Positions 1-8,980 of a DNA stretch of 49,023 bases are shown piece by piece. Source of the stretch: Microcaldota archaeon (lineage in GTDB: Archaea > Micrarchaeota > Micrarchaeia > Anstonellales > JAGGVH01). The stretch covers positions 1 through 49,023 of the forward strand of contig JAGGVH010000016.1 of assembly GCA_021158105.1 (NCBI GenBank), in the 5' to 3' direction. Under the pieces are notes generated by a model that made no database searches, was not told the origin of the DNA, and saw only the letters and a list, made by a program, of their open reading frames with translations. Both the position numbers and the translations under genes were made by a program. Every line of letters starts with the position of its first letter. Within the stretch, counting starts at the first letter, position 1.

Positions 1-1
1 G

Positions 2-214
2 AATACTGTGCCGTATGATGACAAGTCACCGTTTATCACATCAGGGATACGTCTGGGCACGCCAGTAGTGACCACGCGAGGGATGAAAGAAAACGAAATG
101 AGACTGATTGCTGAATGGATTAACAAAGTTATAAACTCAAAAGGCGCAGACTCTGAAAACATAAAGAAGGAAGTTGAAGAGTTTGCAGGGAAATGGCCGT
201 TGTTTGTTGTATGA
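2..214 (+). CDS. glyA: Serine hydroxymethyltransferase, C-terminal fragment
   Basis: This is the 3' end of a gene that begins before the window. The frame is open from base 2, reads [11 protein letters not shown] and continues [16 protein letters not shown]. That is the conserved C-terminal block of PLP-dependent serine hydroxymethyltransferase, which interconverts serine and glycine and supplies one-carbon units on a folate or pterin carrier. The catalytic lysine and PLP-binding regions lie outside the window. The GTG at position 8 used by the ORF track is an internal valine of the NTVP motif, not a start. The convergent CYTH gene ends 2 bp downstream. Confidence 0.93.
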   Translation, partial: NTVPYDDKSPFITSGIRLGTPVVTTRGMKENEMRLIAEWINKVINSKGADSENIKKEVEEFAGKWPLFVV

Positions 215-216
215 AT

Positions 217-765
217 CTAACTTTTTCCACCTGGTTTGTAATATTCTATAAGGTCACGCAAAGTCCACGGTTTGCAATCCTTTTTGTCAAACCCGAGAAG
301 TTGAGCATATTTATAAACCACAGCACTTGATCCTGCCTCAATCTCAAGAAATGTTGGGATATAATCATACTGCCCTTCATACTTATCAATCTCAAAGTGT
401 ACACCATTTAAAACATAACTCGTTCTGTGCTTTTTTATATTCAACCATACTGACAAACCTAACAATTCCAATATCTTTTTTGTAACGTTAAAACTTGAAA
501 CTTTTATTTCATACTCCTCCCTTACTTTAACATGTTCATCTCTTTTTAAGATAGAATGCTTAAGAGTAAGGAATGCCTTGTTACCTATTGTCCTCAATCT
601 TAGAATCTTACCATTTTTCCTTAATGAATTGTCCTTATAATCAAAATATAACGCATTAACATCATCATCAATGATTTTTTTTGCGTTTAGCAATTTCAGT
701 TTGTTCTCAATATCTTTTTTATTGACATTTAATATCTTAGCTTCAATCTCAATATTATCCTGCAT
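217..765 (-). CDS. CYTH domain protein (class IV adenylate cyclase / thiamine triphosphatase superfamily)
   Basis: The 182-aa protein opens with the CYTH signature ExExK (IEIEAKI, residues 5-11). The rest alternates charged residues along predicted beta strands (RLRTIG, TLKHSI, EEYEIKV, FEIDKYEG), as in triphosphate-tunnel enzymes. Family members hydrolyse or cyclise triphosphate substrates; the substrate here cannot be read from sequence. The ATG is preceded at about 26 nt by an A/T box (tttattaa on the minus strand), so the transcript is probably leaderless. The gene stands alone and is convergent with glyA. The 100 bp upstream is very AT-rich and contains no other gene. Confidence 0.85.
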   Translation of the reverse strand: MQDNIEIEAKILNVNKKDIENKLKLLNAKKIIDDDVNALYFDYKDNSLRKNGKILRLRTIGNKAFLTLKHSILKRDEHVKVREEYEIKVSSFNVTKKILELLGLSVWLNIKKHRTSYVLNGVHFEIDKYEGQYDYIPTFLEIEAGSSAVVYKYAQLLGFDKKDCKPWTLRDLIEYYKPGGKS

Positions 766-867
766 AAAAGTAGTAAGACAAAAAGATTAATAAATATATA
801 CAACACCAAACTACTATCGAAGAATATCTTTTAATAAATTCAAAAAATTATCTAAAAATAATATTAA

Positions 868-1494
868 TTAATCAATCCTTTTCACACTAAAATAAAACGG
901 ACTAAAATTAACTTCTACATACAACCCTAATTTGATAGATGGAACCTTAAAAATATGAGTAAGACCAATTTTAGTATAACCTATCTGTTCATGAATATGT
1001 CCACAAAATACTGCAAACGGCTGTTTGTTTTCAATGCTCTCACGAAGTGCAACAGACCCTGCATGATCACCGCGCGGAGTTGCATCAAATATATTATACG
1101 GTGGAAAATGACTCAATAATATAGTATCATAAGTTATATTCATCTTTTCCAATTGTTTTTTAATCTCATCCTCAGTCTTTTCATAAACAGTATTGAACGG
1201 CGTGATCGGCGACCCGCCAATGCCTTTCACATCCCATGACTTAAACGTCTTTTTCTTATTTTCAACATTAAACTCTTCCATTATATCCCTAACATCTAAA
1301 GGATCATTATTGCCCGGGACATAATAAAGAGGTATGTTCTTATGCTTAAAAAGATTAACAAACTTCTGTGTGAACACTTTATCATACGACAAATCACCCA
1401 AAAAGAATACTGAATCATAATGATGATTGTCTAATAGATTATCTAATTTTTGAAGGATATTGCTACTGTGCAAATCAGATAAACACAAAATCAT
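868..1494 (-). CDS. Calcineurin-like metallophosphoesterase
   Basis: The 208-aa protein carries the metal-binding motifs of the calcineurin-like superfamily in order: DLH (residues 7-9), GD (33-34), GNND, SHFPP and GHIHE near the C-terminus. These coordinate a two-metal centre that hydrolyses phosphoester bonds. Its short single-domain form resembles archaeal YfcE/MJ0936-like phosphodiesterases of unknown substrate. It follows the NOP5-like gene on the same strand after 29 bp, with a purine-rich GGCGGT before the ATG, so the two are probably co-transcribed. Confidence 0.88.
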   Translation of the reverse strand: MILCLSDLHSSNILQKLDNLLDNHHYDSVFFLGDLSYDKVFTQKFVNLFKHKNIPLYYVPGNNDPLDVRDIMEEFNVENKKKTFKSWDVKGIGGSPITPFNTVYEKTEDEIKKQLEKMNITYDTILLSHFPPYNIFDATPRGDHAGSVALRESIENKQPFAVFCGHIHEQIGYTKIGLTHIFKVPSIKLGLYVEVNFSPFYFSVKRID

Positions 1495-1523
1495 GATACC
1501 GCCCTAAATTTGTGTTGCTGTCT

Positions 1524-2411
1524 TTACCTTTTCCGTTTATGTGAAGAACGTTTAACTCCCAAACTCTTCTTTCCATGGTTATTACGTTTAGATTTTCTGA
1601 AGTTTTGTTTTTTCTTGTGTTTCACAGGAAGGTGCGATATCTCATCCAACCTTTCCTTAATATCTTTCTTAAGAAAACTTGACAAATCTTTATGTGTAAA
1701 CCAGTCTGCACGTGCTGCTATAGACAATTGGTTAGCATACAACCTGCTGACCCTCCCGCTAATATTCTTTGGAGCCTTTGCAATCTCTGGAATTTGAAAT
1801 ATGACACCGTGTTTTGGCGGGTTACTTCCAGTCCTCAAATGTTTAAACAACGCCTTTTCTGCACCAAACACCTGTATAGTACTCGACGGTAACATAGCAA
1901 GCTTTTCCATACCACCGGCATGTCTTAAAAGTTGCGCAACCACTATTGGTGGAGCGATCGAACACATGTTAGGTGCAATCTTCTTAGTATTAGATTCTAT
2001 AAACTTCTCAAGTTCATTCTTAACATTGATGAGTGAAACTAAATTCTCAGCAATCCTTTTTATCATTTTAAGACTATCCCTATCAGGTTCTGCACCGATT
2101 CGATTCTTCAATGCTTTCTGAACAATTTCTGTTTTCTTCTCAGACAACTGGCCATTATACTCATGCTTAAAATCATATTCAACAATGAATTGTGCATATT
2201 CAGATATACTGAGAATGTCTTTAAGTTCTGGAAAGTAATAGTCATACCATGCAAATATCCGTTCATACAACCTGTTAATCATATCATTATACTCTTCGAG
2301 CATGCTGACCGCCTGAATTATTGAATAATCCGGCAACATTAATTCCTGTTTTGTTTTTATCTTAGCCTTCTTAATACTTTCCATTATAAGTTGCTTTTTA
2401 GACTTTGCCAT
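1524..2411 (-). CDS. NOP5/Nop56/Prp31-type Nop-domain protein without the usual N-terminal domain
   Basis: The Nop domain is clear: STIQVFGAEKALFKHL, TGSNPPKHGVIF and SIAARADWF match the box C/D RNP core protein that binds L7Ae and guide RNA. It is preceded by the coiled-coil region (SMLEEYNDMINRLYERIFAWYDYYFPEL), and the tail is strongly basic. I start at MAKSKKQ, giving 295 aa, because an A/T box lies about 27 nt upstream. The extra 52 codons in the ORF track are antisense to the divergent gene. Compared with typical archaeal NOP5 (about 380-410 aa), the protein begins near the coiled coil and lacks the roughly 110-residue domain that binds fibrillarin. No fibrillarin gene lies nearby. Confidence 0.9.
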   Translation of the reverse strand: MAKSKKQLIMESIKKAKIKTKQELMLPDYSIIQAVSMLEEYNDMINRLYERIFAWYDYYFPELKDILSISEYAQFIVEYDFKHEYNGQLSEKKTEIVQKALKNRIGAEPDRDSLKMIKRIAENLVSLINVKNELEKFIESNTKKIAPNMCSIAPPIVVAQLLRHAGGMEKLAMLPSSTIQVFGAEKALFKHLRTGSNPPKHGVIFQIPEIAKAPKNISGRVSRLYANQLSIAARADWFTHKDLSSFLKKDIKERLDEISHLPVKHKKKQNFRKSKRNNHGKKSLGVKRSSHKRKR

Positions 2412-2433
2412 GATATGGAATTGTTTAGGAACA

Positions 2434-2443
2434 TTTTTATATC
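2434..2443. promoter_or_regulatory. Shared TATA-like box between divergent leaderless genes
   Basis: The only A/T box in the 52-bp gap reads tttttatatc on the plus strand and gatataaaaa on the minus strand. Its centre lies about 27 nt from the NOP5-like ATG (2411) and about 26 nt from the ATG of the divergent membrane protein (2464). That is the spacing expected when archaeal transcription starts at the start codon. No ribosome-binding site precedes either ATG. Confidence 0.6.
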
Positions 2444-2463
2444 TAACGTTTGGAATATAATAC

Positions 2464-3159
2464 ATGAACAACTTAACACAGGTAGCAAGCATGTTTGCAT
2501 CAAACGACATATTTCTTTTGTTCGTAATGATAAAGTTATTGATAGGGATATTAGCAGTGGGATACATGTTTAACTTTTATTTGTCATGGTGGAAAACAAA
2601 AAAGAAGTTGTCAGTAATATCATTCTACGCTTTAAACAAAATAGTAAAAAAAGCAAAACTTTTAACCTTAGGGTTATTGTTTCTAGTGGTGTCATTCTTC
2701 TTAGAGTTTTTATTAGTCGTAGGGATATTAGGTCCAGAGTTATACATTTGGATTGGCATCGCGCAAGTCATCTCAATCGTATTCATAGGATATGCATTTT
2801 ATGAAATGATGAGGAAAGACCTCCCCAGTGCTGTGATGATCGAAAAGAATGTGAATTCTTTACCCATTACATCAATGCCGTCACAAGCCATACGCGAGAT
2901 TAATAAGAAAGAAGGGATCTATGATGAAGAATATATCAAACGAAAACTGTCGCAGATACCTGTCCCCGAAAAAATATTAAAAAAGTTTAAACATAAAAAA
3001 GTTAAGAGTAAAAAAACAAAAAAGAAAATTAAAAAGACTACAAAACATAAAACTAAAACCAAACCTAAATCACCTGTAAAAAACAAAACTAAAAAGTCTA
3101 AAGTAAAAAATAAAAAACAAAACAAAAAAAGTAAAACACATAAACAGCATAAACGGTGA
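2464..3159 (+). CDS. Small membrane protein with long polylysine-rich tail
   Basis: I do not recognise a family for this 231-aa protein. It has three hydrophobic segments, at about residues 18-40, 62-85 and 90-113. A short polar region follows, then a C-terminal tail of about 70 residues made mostly of Lys with Thr, Asn and Ser (for example KSKKTKKKIKKTTKHKTK). Such a tail could bind nucleic acid or acidic lipid, but that is inference. The start is leaderless, driven by the box at 2434-2443. The next gene follows after 4 bp with its own GGTG, so the two form an operon. A second protein with the same plan lies at 21787-22233. Confidence 0.7.
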   Translation: MNNLTQVASMFASNDIFLLFVMIKLLIGILAVGYMFNFYLSWWKTKKKLSVISFYALNKIVKKAKLLTLGLLFLVVSFFLEFLLVVGILGPELYIWIGIAQVISIVFIGYAFYEMMRKDLPSAVMIEKNVNSLPITSMPSQAIREINKKEGIYDEEYIKRKLSQIPVPEKILKKFKHKKVKSKKTKKKIKKTTKHKTKTKPKSPVKNKTKKSKVKNKKQNKKSKTHKQHKR

Positions 3160-3163
3160 TAAT

Positions 3164-3577
3164 ATGGGGATAATAGATAACATAAAATCAATGTTTGGAA
3201 TTAAACAAAAAAAATACAATTTACCTTACTTAATAAAAACCAAAGTTCATCCACTCAGGTTAAAAGCAAAACAGAATGATACTATTACACTTGAAGTTGT
3301 TGTTAAGAATGTAAGCGATGAAAAAAAATTGACATCAGTAACACTTAAAACAAGCAGATGGATCGGAACTGATTTAACAGGACTGAAAAAGATTGAGAAA
3401 ATAAAACTCGGTTATATGGAACCAGGTGATACAAAGACTGTAAACTTTAATGTCCACAGCAACAGTTCAACACCTGCCGGCAACCATAAAGCTGCTGTTA
3501 TAGTTCAATCTCATTTTAAAGATTATAACCAAGTCATGAATGCAGTCAAAAAAATAATAGACATCAGGGCGGCTTAG
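3164..3577 (+). CDS. Ig-like beta-sandwich domain protein of unknown function
   Basis: This 137-aa protein has no signal peptide. After a short amphipathic start (MGIIDNIKSMFG) it shows the strand pattern of an Ig-like or CARDB-type domain: VHPLRLKAKQNDTITLEVVVKNVS, then GYMEPGDTKTVNFNVHSNS and TPAGNHKAAVIV. The 'PGDTKTV..' and 'PAGNHKA' turns are typical of archaeal beta-sandwich adaptor domains. I recall similar small proteins in DPANN-type archaea but cannot assign a function. GGTG sits 5 nt before the ATG. The gene ends in a 4-bp tail-to-tail overlap with the convergent HTH gene. Confidence 0.7.
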   Translation: MGIIDNIKSMFGIKQKKYNLPYLIKTKVHPLRLKAKQNDTITLEVVVKNVSDEKKLTSVTLKTSRWIGTDLTGLKKIEKIKLGYMEPGDTKTVNFNVHSNSSTPAGNHKAAVIVQSHFKDYNQVMNAVKKIIDIRAA

Positions 3578-3873
3578 TTTTTTGTATCGTTTCCTTCTTT
3601 AACTTCTGGTTTGGATTCTGCCCTCCTAAATATCTCAATAATATGAGTTGCAATCATCCCACCGTTCTCAGTCAATGAAACAACCTGATACTTTCGTTCT
3701 TTTTTTATGTCAACAATGCCCAAGTCCATAAGCTTATGAAGAATCTTGGTTGCATACACATATGTGCACCCGCTCGCACGCGCCAATGATGAAATGTTCA
3801 TTTCCTTCTCTTTAAGATTAACCAACATCTTTGCAACCTTAACCTTAAATATCAAATCAGTTATCTCGGCCAT
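3574..3873 (-). CDS. Winged helix-turn-helix transcriptional regulator
   Basis: The 99-aa protein is a single winged-helix domain. Residues 20-65 read as helix-turn-helix plus wing (NISSLARASGCTYVYATKILHKLMDLGIVDIKKERK), as in MarR- or archaeal PadR-like regulators. The charged C-terminus could dimerise. Its start overlaps the end of the TraB gene by 13 bp, so both are read from one transcript. No ligand or target is evident. Confidence 0.75.
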   Translation of the reverse strand: MAEITDLIFKVKVAKMLVNLKEKEMNISSLARASGCTYVYATKILHKLMDLGIVDIKKERKYQVVSLTENGGMIATHIIEIFRRAESKPEVKEGNDTKN

Positions 3874-4535
3874 AATACATAAATACTCATTCCATTTTTA
3901 TACTTTTCCTTTAACAATTTCAAAATTCCTGGGAGATGTCCTGCACCTATAACACATAACAATGTATCATTTGTCTCTAAAACCTTTTCAATATTTCTCA
4001 CCATGTATATGTTACGTTTTTCAATCATAACATTATACACAGTTGGAAGATGACGCTTAAACATTATGATCAAATCTTCAATTTCCTGCGGCGATAACCC
4101 ATACATCACGTCACCCTTCTTAAACATTGATGATATGTCAACCTTAATATGCTCTCTTGTGAACATTGCTCTGAACCATTCGGACAATGGAACTGACGAA
4201 AGGCCTTTCATAATAATGTTTATTGGTATGTCAATCAATGCAATCTTAATCTTCCTTTTTGACGCTTCGATTATTGCAGTTTTCATTTCCTCACCGGGTT
4301 TGATCCCTACGGCCCATCCGATAGATTGTTGGACATAATACAGTAATAGGTGTAAAGGGTTAAGTGTTGGGATGATGCTACGTTTCTGCGACATTAACGA
4401 ACGAAACCTATTATAACAAAGTTCCACACATACTACATCTGGAGATGCATCATTAATCCCATTTTTTACAGTATTGATTGACGCCTTTGACACGTGTGCC
4501 ACAGGTATAATATAAATTTTCTTCATAACATTCAC
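3861..4535 (-). CDS. TraB/PrgY/GumN family protein
   Basis: The 224-aa protein has the TraB-family hallmarks: IPVAHVSKAS near the N-terminus (GxxH-like), DVVCVELCYNR (the conserved ELxxxR), ALIDIPIN and the C-terminal VIGAGHLPGI (GxxH). These are the candidate metal residues of the TIKI/EreA-like protease superfamily. Archaeal members are uncharacterised, and a link to pheromone shutdown is known only in enterococci. There is no clear signal peptide, and one hydrophobic stretch lies in the middle. A second ATG three codons downstream is equally possible. It is divergent from enolase with a 75-bp gap. Confidence 0.8.
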   Translation of the reverse strand: MNVMKKIYIIPVAHVSKASINTVKNGINDASPDVVCVELCYNRFRSLMSQKRSIIPTLNPLHLLLYYVQQSIGWAVGIKPGEEMKTAIIEASKRKIKIALIDIPINIIMKGLSSVPLSEWFRAMFTREHIKVDISSMFKKGDVMYGLSPQEIEDLIIMFKRHLPTVYNVMIEKRNIYMVRNIEKVLETNDTLLCVIGAGHLPGILKLLKEKYKNGMSIYVLWPR

Positions 4536-4599
4536 AAAATAGGTTTAAGGATAAAAGGTTAAAAATACAGTAGTCTTATACATATTAAGAAGTTGTTAT

Positions 4600-4605
4600 G
4601 AGGTG
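4600..4605 (+). promoter_or_regulatory. Ribosome-binding site that decides the enolase start
   Basis: GAGGTG is followed by two consecutive ATGs. Elsewhere in the window GGTG ends 5-6 nt before the start codon. Here that spacing fits the second ATG (4611, 5 nt) and not the first (4608, 2 nt). Confidence 0.6.
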
Positions 4606-4610
4606 GTATG

Positions 4611-5891
4611 ATGATAATAAAAGATATGAAAGGCATTGAAATATTAGACTCGCGTGGCAATCCCACTATTGAGATTGATATTACAATAAAAAGTAAAAAA
4701 ACTGTGACTGCAAGAGGAATAGCACCGTCAGGCGCATCACGCGGAGAATATGAAGCATGGGAATTAAGAGATGGTGGTAGAAGATATCTTGGCAAAGGAG
4801 TTTTAAAGGCAGTCAACAATGTTAAGTTAATTTTAAAACATACTAAGAATAAAAAATTTACACAGAAAACGTTTGATGAAAAACTATGCAATATTGCAGG
4901 GCCGAATAAAAAAAAGATTGGCGGCAATACTACTACTGCAGCATCACTGGCATTCCTCAATGCGTCTGCTAAACTCAAAGGCAAATGGGTTTATGAGTAC
5001 TTAGGCGGAAAAGTATTGCCGGTTCCGTTTATGAACATAATAAACGGCGGACGGCATGCAGGAAACCGTTTAGCAATCCAAGAATTTTTGATTGTGCCAT
5101 TCGGTGCAAAAACATTCAAGCAAGCAGTCCAATGGAACAGTGAAATATATCATACACTTGGAAAGTATTTGGTTGATATTTATGGACCGACAGCAAAAAA
5201 TGTAGGTGATGAAGGTGGTTATGCGCCCCCTATGGAAAACACTGAACAAGCATTGTCAGCGATATACTGGGCAATTGAAGAGTTGGGGTATAATGGAAAG
5301 GTTGGTATGGCTATCGACGCAGCAGCATCAGAATTTTATGATAAGATGTATAACATTGACGGTGCATCGATGACTCCTCCTGAACTCTTAGAATATTATG
5401 AACAACTCATTGCAGAATATCCCATTGTCAGCATCGAAGACCCGTTTGAACAGAATGATTATAGGATGTTCAGTGAACTTAGAAAAACATTCAGCAACAC
5501 TAATGTCCAAATTATAGCAGATGACCTGACAGTTACCAATCTGTCACGAGTCAAACGGGCGATTGATGAAGGGTCAATGGACACTTTACTTCTCAAAGTT
5601 AACCAGATCGGGACAGTGTATGAAGCATATGAAGCATTCAAATATTGTTTATCCCATGGTGTTAGGACAATGATATCCCACCGCAGCGGCGAAACAGAAG
5701 ATACTACGATAGCCGACCTCGCAGTGGGCCTTGAAACTGGACAGATTAAGAGCGGGGCACCTGCAAGGGGCGAGAGGACTGCCAAGTATAACCAATTACT
5801 ACGAATTGAAGAAAGACTAGGGAAAAAGGCCAAGTATGCAGGTAAAGACTTTAGAAAATACGGGAGAAAGATTAGAATGTTTGAGAGATAA
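4611..5891 (+). CDS. eno: Enolase (phosphopyruvate hydratase)
   Basis: The 426-aa protein matches full-length enolase, which converts 2-phosphoglycerate to phosphoenolpyruvate. Visible landmarks are ILDSRGNPT, the loop GIAPSGASRGEYEAWELRD, NIINGGRHAGNRLAIQEF, VGDEGGYAPP, the metal ligands in AIDAAASEF, SIEDPF and ADDLTVTN, the catalytic lysine in LLLKVNQIGT, and SHRSGETEDTTIADLAVG near the end. The start at 4611 follows the ribosome-binding-site spacing. The gene is a single transcription unit divergent from TraB. Confidence 0.97.
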   Translation: MIIKDMKGIEILDSRGNPTIEIDITIKSKKTVTARGIAPSGASRGEYEAWELRDGGRRYLGKGVLKAVNNVKLILKHTKNKKFTQKTFDEKLCNIAGPNKKKIGGNTTTAASLAFLNASAKLKGKWVYEYLGGKVLPVPFMNIINGGRHAGNRLAIQEFLIVPFGAKTFKQAVQWNSEIYHTLGKYLVDIYGPTAKNVGDEGGYAPPMENTEQALSAIYWAIEELGYNGKVGMAIDAAASEFYDKMYNIDGASMTPPELLEYYEQLIAEYPIVSIEDPFEQNDYRMFSELRKTFSNTNVQIIADDLTVTNLSRVKRAIDEGSMDTLLLKVNQIGTVYEAYEAFKYCLSHGVRTMISHRSGETEDTTIADLAVGLETGQIKSGAPARGERTAKYNQLLRIEERLGKKAKYAGKDFRKYGRKIRMFER

Positions 5892-6133
5892 AATTAAGAA
5901 ACTACAATGATAACACAACATTTTTAAATATTTATACTTAAATTAATATGGCTAAAATTTAATACTTTTAATAGCATGATAGAGGGTTAGAATTAACTAA
6001 TATCATGTAAAGTTAAAAGATATATAAAGTGGAAAGTTTGATAAAACTTGTATATATTTTAGACATTGGTATAAACTATAAGATTATGAAAGTTGTAAAA
6101 GTATGATAGTAAAAAGGTTAGGAGGTGGTGAAT
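5892..6133 (+). promoter_or_regulatory. AT-rich leader and promoter region of the thermosome gene
   Basis: The 242-bp gap holds no gene. Two TATA-like boxes are visible, gatatataaag (6019-6029) and tgtatatattt (around 6049-6059), which would leave an untranslated leader of roughly 50-85 nt. It ends in a perfect GGAGGTG (6121-6127), 6 nt before the thermosome ATG. This is the strongest ribosome-binding site in the window and fits a highly expressed chaperone. T-runs after enolase (around 5931-5935) may terminate that gene. Confidence 0.5.
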
Positions 6134-7774
6134 ATGACAAACATTGAAAATCAACAAATGGCAATGATGCCTGAAGGTTCTAAGAGGATATTGGGAAGAG
6201 ATGCACAACGATTAAACATCTTAATAGGTTATGCAGTCGCAAACACTATCAAGACAACATTGGGACCAAAAGGCATGGACAAAATGTTAGTTAGCGACTT
6301 GGGTGACATTGTAATCACAAATGACGGTGCAACCATACTTGAAGAAATGAACGTTGAACATCCCGCTGCTAAGATTATGGTTGAGATTGCAAAGACACAA
6401 GACAAAGAAGTCGGTGACGGCACAACAACATCAGTAGTAATCGCAGGCTATCTGTTAAAGAATGCCGGTGACCTTTTAGACCAAAATATTCATGCGTCAA
6501 CAATCATCAAAGGTTATAACTTGGCTGCAAAGAAGACTGATGAACTTCTCAAAGATTTAAGCTATAAAATTTCAATCAATGACAAAGAAAAACTTATTAA
6601 AATTGCATCAATCTCAATGGATTCTAAATCAATAGGTCTTGGAGAATCAAAAAGGTATTTAGCTGAATTAGTTGTTGATGCAATAACAGCAGTTGCAGAA
6701 GAAAAAAATGATCATTACATCATTGACACTGACCTGATAAAGATTGAAAAGAAAGAGGGCGGTGCAATCAAGGATACAAGATACATTAAAGGTGTAGTGA
6801 TCGACAAAGAGATTGTACACACTGGCATGCCTAAGAACATTAAAGATGCTAAGATTGCATTGTTAGAATGCCCATTAGAAATTGAAAAGACAGAAACTGA
6901 TGCAAAGATACAGATTACATCCCCTGACCAGATGAAAGCATTCCTTGACCAAGAAGAGAAGATGCTAAGAAACATGGTTAATAAAATAAAAGAATCTGGT
7001 GCAAACACAGTATTTTGCCAAAAAGGCATTGATGAACTTGCACAGCATTTTCTTGCAAAGGCAGGGATAGCAGCTGTTAGGAGAGTTAAAAAGTCTGACC
7101 TTGAAAAGTTATCACGTGCGACCAACGGCCGTATAATCTCAACATTGGATGACCTATCAGAAAAAGACTTGGGCAAGGCAGGCAAGGTTTATGAAGAGAA
7201 GGTGGCAGGAGAATCAATGGTGTTCATAGAAGGCTGTGAAAGTGCAAAAGCAGTTACATTATTTTTAAGAGCAGGCACAGAACATGTAGTAAACGAGGTG
7301 GAACGTGCAGTTGTTGATGCAATGGGTGCAGTTGCAAGCGCTATAGAGGATGGCAGTTATGTGACTGGTGGTGGCAGTATAGAGATTGAACTTGCCCAGA
7401 AACTCAGAGAGTATGCAATAAAGATTGGTGGCAGGGAACAATTAGCAATACAGGCATTTGCAGATTCTCTTGAAATCATTCCAAAGACCCTTGCAGAATC
7501 AACTGGTATGGATGCAATCGATACTTTAGTAACATTAAGGACAAATCACACAAAAGGCAATGTTTCTGACGGCATCAGTGTATACGATGCAAAGATTGAT
7601 GACATGGAAAAGCTCGGCGTCATTGAACCGACACGGGTCAAAAAACAAGCCGTGTCAAGCGCAACAGAAGCCGCCACGATGATGTTGAGGATTGATGACA
7701 TAATCGCATCAAAAGGTAAATCGACTGGTGGTGGTGCAGGCGCTGGCGGCATGCAAGGCATGGGTGGTATGTAA
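6134..7774 (+). CDS. Thermosome subunit (group II chaperonin)
   Basis: The 546-aa protein is a full-length archaeal group II chaperonin subunit. It shows [13 protein letters not shown] near the N-terminus, the ATP-binding [27 protein letters not shown] in the C-terminal equatorial domain and a Gly/Met tail ([14 protein letters not shown]) that would face the folding cavity. Subunits assemble into a double ring that folds proteins using ATP. I start at ATG 6134 rather than the GTG codons inside the ribosome-binding site. A TTG start for thiI follows the stop codon directly, so the two genes are linked. Confidence 0.97.
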   Translation: MTNIENQQMAMMPEGSKRILGRDAQRLNILIGYAVANTIKTTLGPKGMDKMLVSDLGDIVITNDGATILEEMNVEHPAAKIMVEIAKTQDKEVGDGTTTSVVIAGYLLKNAGDLLDQNIHASTIIKGYNLAAKKTDELLKDLSYKISINDKEKLIKIASISMDSKSIGLGESKRYLAELVVDAITAVAEEKNDHYIIDTDLIKIEKKEGGAIKDTRYIKGVVIDKEIVHTGMPKNIKDAKIALLECPLEIEKTETDAKIQITSPDQMKAFLDQEEKMLRNMVNKIKESGANTVFCQKGIDELAQHFLAKAGIAAVRRVKKSDLEKLSRATNGRIISTLDDLSEKDLGKAGKVYEEKVAGESMVFIEGCESAKAVTLFLRAGTEHVVNEVERAVVDAMGAVASAIEDGSYVTGGGSIEIELAQKLREYAIKIGGREQLAIQAFADSLEIIPKTLAESTGMDAIDTLVTLRTNHTKGNVSDGISVYDAKIDDMEKLGVIEPTRVKKQAVSSATEAATMMLRIDDIIASKGKSTGGGAGAGGMQGMGGM

Positions 7775-8938
7775 TTGAAATCATACCCATTTTCTTTTAT
7801 TTTTTGCCATTATGGAGAATTATGGTTAAAAGGCAGTAATAGAACACTCTTTCTTAAGAAACTAAAAAACAATGTTAAAAAACAACTCAATGTCACTCCG
7901 ATTATAAACAGAGATATCATGATTGTCCCATACTCACAAGAGAATTATGAAAGATTAAAATATGTGTTTGGGATTGACGGTTATGGTGTAGGAACAGAAG
8001 TTAACAAAGACATCAATGAAATTGTTAAAACGTCTGTTGATATAATTAAAAACTCAAACATAACAACTGAATCAAGCATTGAAGTTTCAGTAACAAGGAA
8101 AGATAAATCTTATGAACTAACATCGCCCGAAGTAACACACCTTGTCTTAAATAGAATAATCAAGGAAGGTATAAATGTTAATAAAAAAAGCAATACAAAA
8201 TTAATGATTAAAATAGGTAAGAAAGTTAAGATATACATAATACAATTACACAAAATATATAACACACGGTTTATGAACGGTGCGGGTGGATTGCCCTTTG
8301 GCATAACTGGCAAAGTCGGTGTGATGTTATCAGGTGGGATTGACAGTCCAGTTGCTGCATGGATGATGATGAAAAGGGGATGCAAACCAGTGTTTATTCA
8401 TTTTCATTCTGTTGACAATTTCAATCCGTTCACTGGACAGGGTGGTAAGATTGGTGACATTCTGAAACAGCTTAAAAAATATTCTCCTGACACATTAACA
8501 TTGTATGCGATAAACTTTAAACCAATAACAAAACAAATTGTACAACATGTCCCGCCAAGTGACAGGTTAATAGTTTACAGAAGATATATGTATAGGTTAA
8601 GTGAACAATTATTGAAAGATGAAAATATTAATACACTTGTTTCTGGTGAATCATTAGCACAGGTTGCATCGCAAACATTAGAAAACTTATCAGTAATAGA
8701 TGAAACATTAGGATATCCATACCTAATTCTTCGTCCATTGATTGGCATGGACAAAAAAGAAATAATTGCATTATCAAAACATATTGGAATATTTGAACAT
8801 TCAATCAAACCATACGATGACACATGTTCAAAATTCTTGCCAAAACATCCTACATTACATGCAAACTTAGAACAAATCAAATCATATGAAAAAAGGATTG
8901 GTGACATTAACATAGATTATAAAAAATTTAAAATATAA
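7775..8938 (+). CDS. thiI: tRNA 4-thiouridine synthase ThiI (no rhodanese domain)
   Basis: The 387-aa protein starts with CHYGELWLKGSNR, the ferredoxin-like/THUMP opening of ThiI. It then has the PP-loop ATPase motif VMLSGGIDSPVAAWMM at about residue 190 and the downstream VSGESLAQVASQTLENL block. ThiI adenylates U8 of tRNA for sulfur insertion, and both tRNAs in this window have U8. The C-terminal rhodanese domain of the E. coli enzyme is absent, as is usual in archaea. The start is a TTG touching the thermosome stop codon, with GGTG 8 nt upstream; no in-frame ATG precedes the conserved motif. Confidence 0.92.
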   Translation: MKSYPFSFIFCHYGELWLKGSNRTLFLKKLKNNVKKQLNVTPIINRDIMIVPYSQENYERLKYVFGIDGYGVGTEVNKDINEIVKTSVDIIKNSNITTESSIEVSVTRKDKSYELTSPEVTHLVLNRIIKEGINVNKKSNTKLMIKIGKKVKIYIIQLHKIYNTRFMNGAGGLPFGITGKVGVMLSGGIDSPVAAWMMMKRGCKPVFIHFHSVDNFNPFTGQGGKIGDILKQLKKYSPDTLTLYAINFKPITKQIVQHVPPSDRLIVYRRYMYRLSEQLLKDENINTLVSGESLAQVASQTLENLSVIDETLGYPYLILRPLIGMDKKEIIALSKHIGIFEHSIKPYDDTCSKFLPKHPTLHANLEQIKSYEKRIGDINIDYKKFKI

Positions 8939-8980
8939 TACAAAAAACCTAATCTGGCTTGAAAACAGAAATACATACAA

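Noticed and set aside
2412-2567. 52-codon upstream extension of the NOP5-like gene
   Set aside because: It is antisense to the divergent gene, has no family similarity, and would cross the shared promoter.
2919-3191. Minus-strand 90-aa hydrophobic ORF
   Set aside because: It is the antisense of the lysine-rich tail (AAA/AAG read as TTT/CTT).
5459-5833. 124-aa minus-strand ORF inside enolase
   Set aside because: It is a shadow of the conserved enolase frame; the same applies to the reverse ORFs within the thermosome, thiI, polymerase and EF-2 genes.
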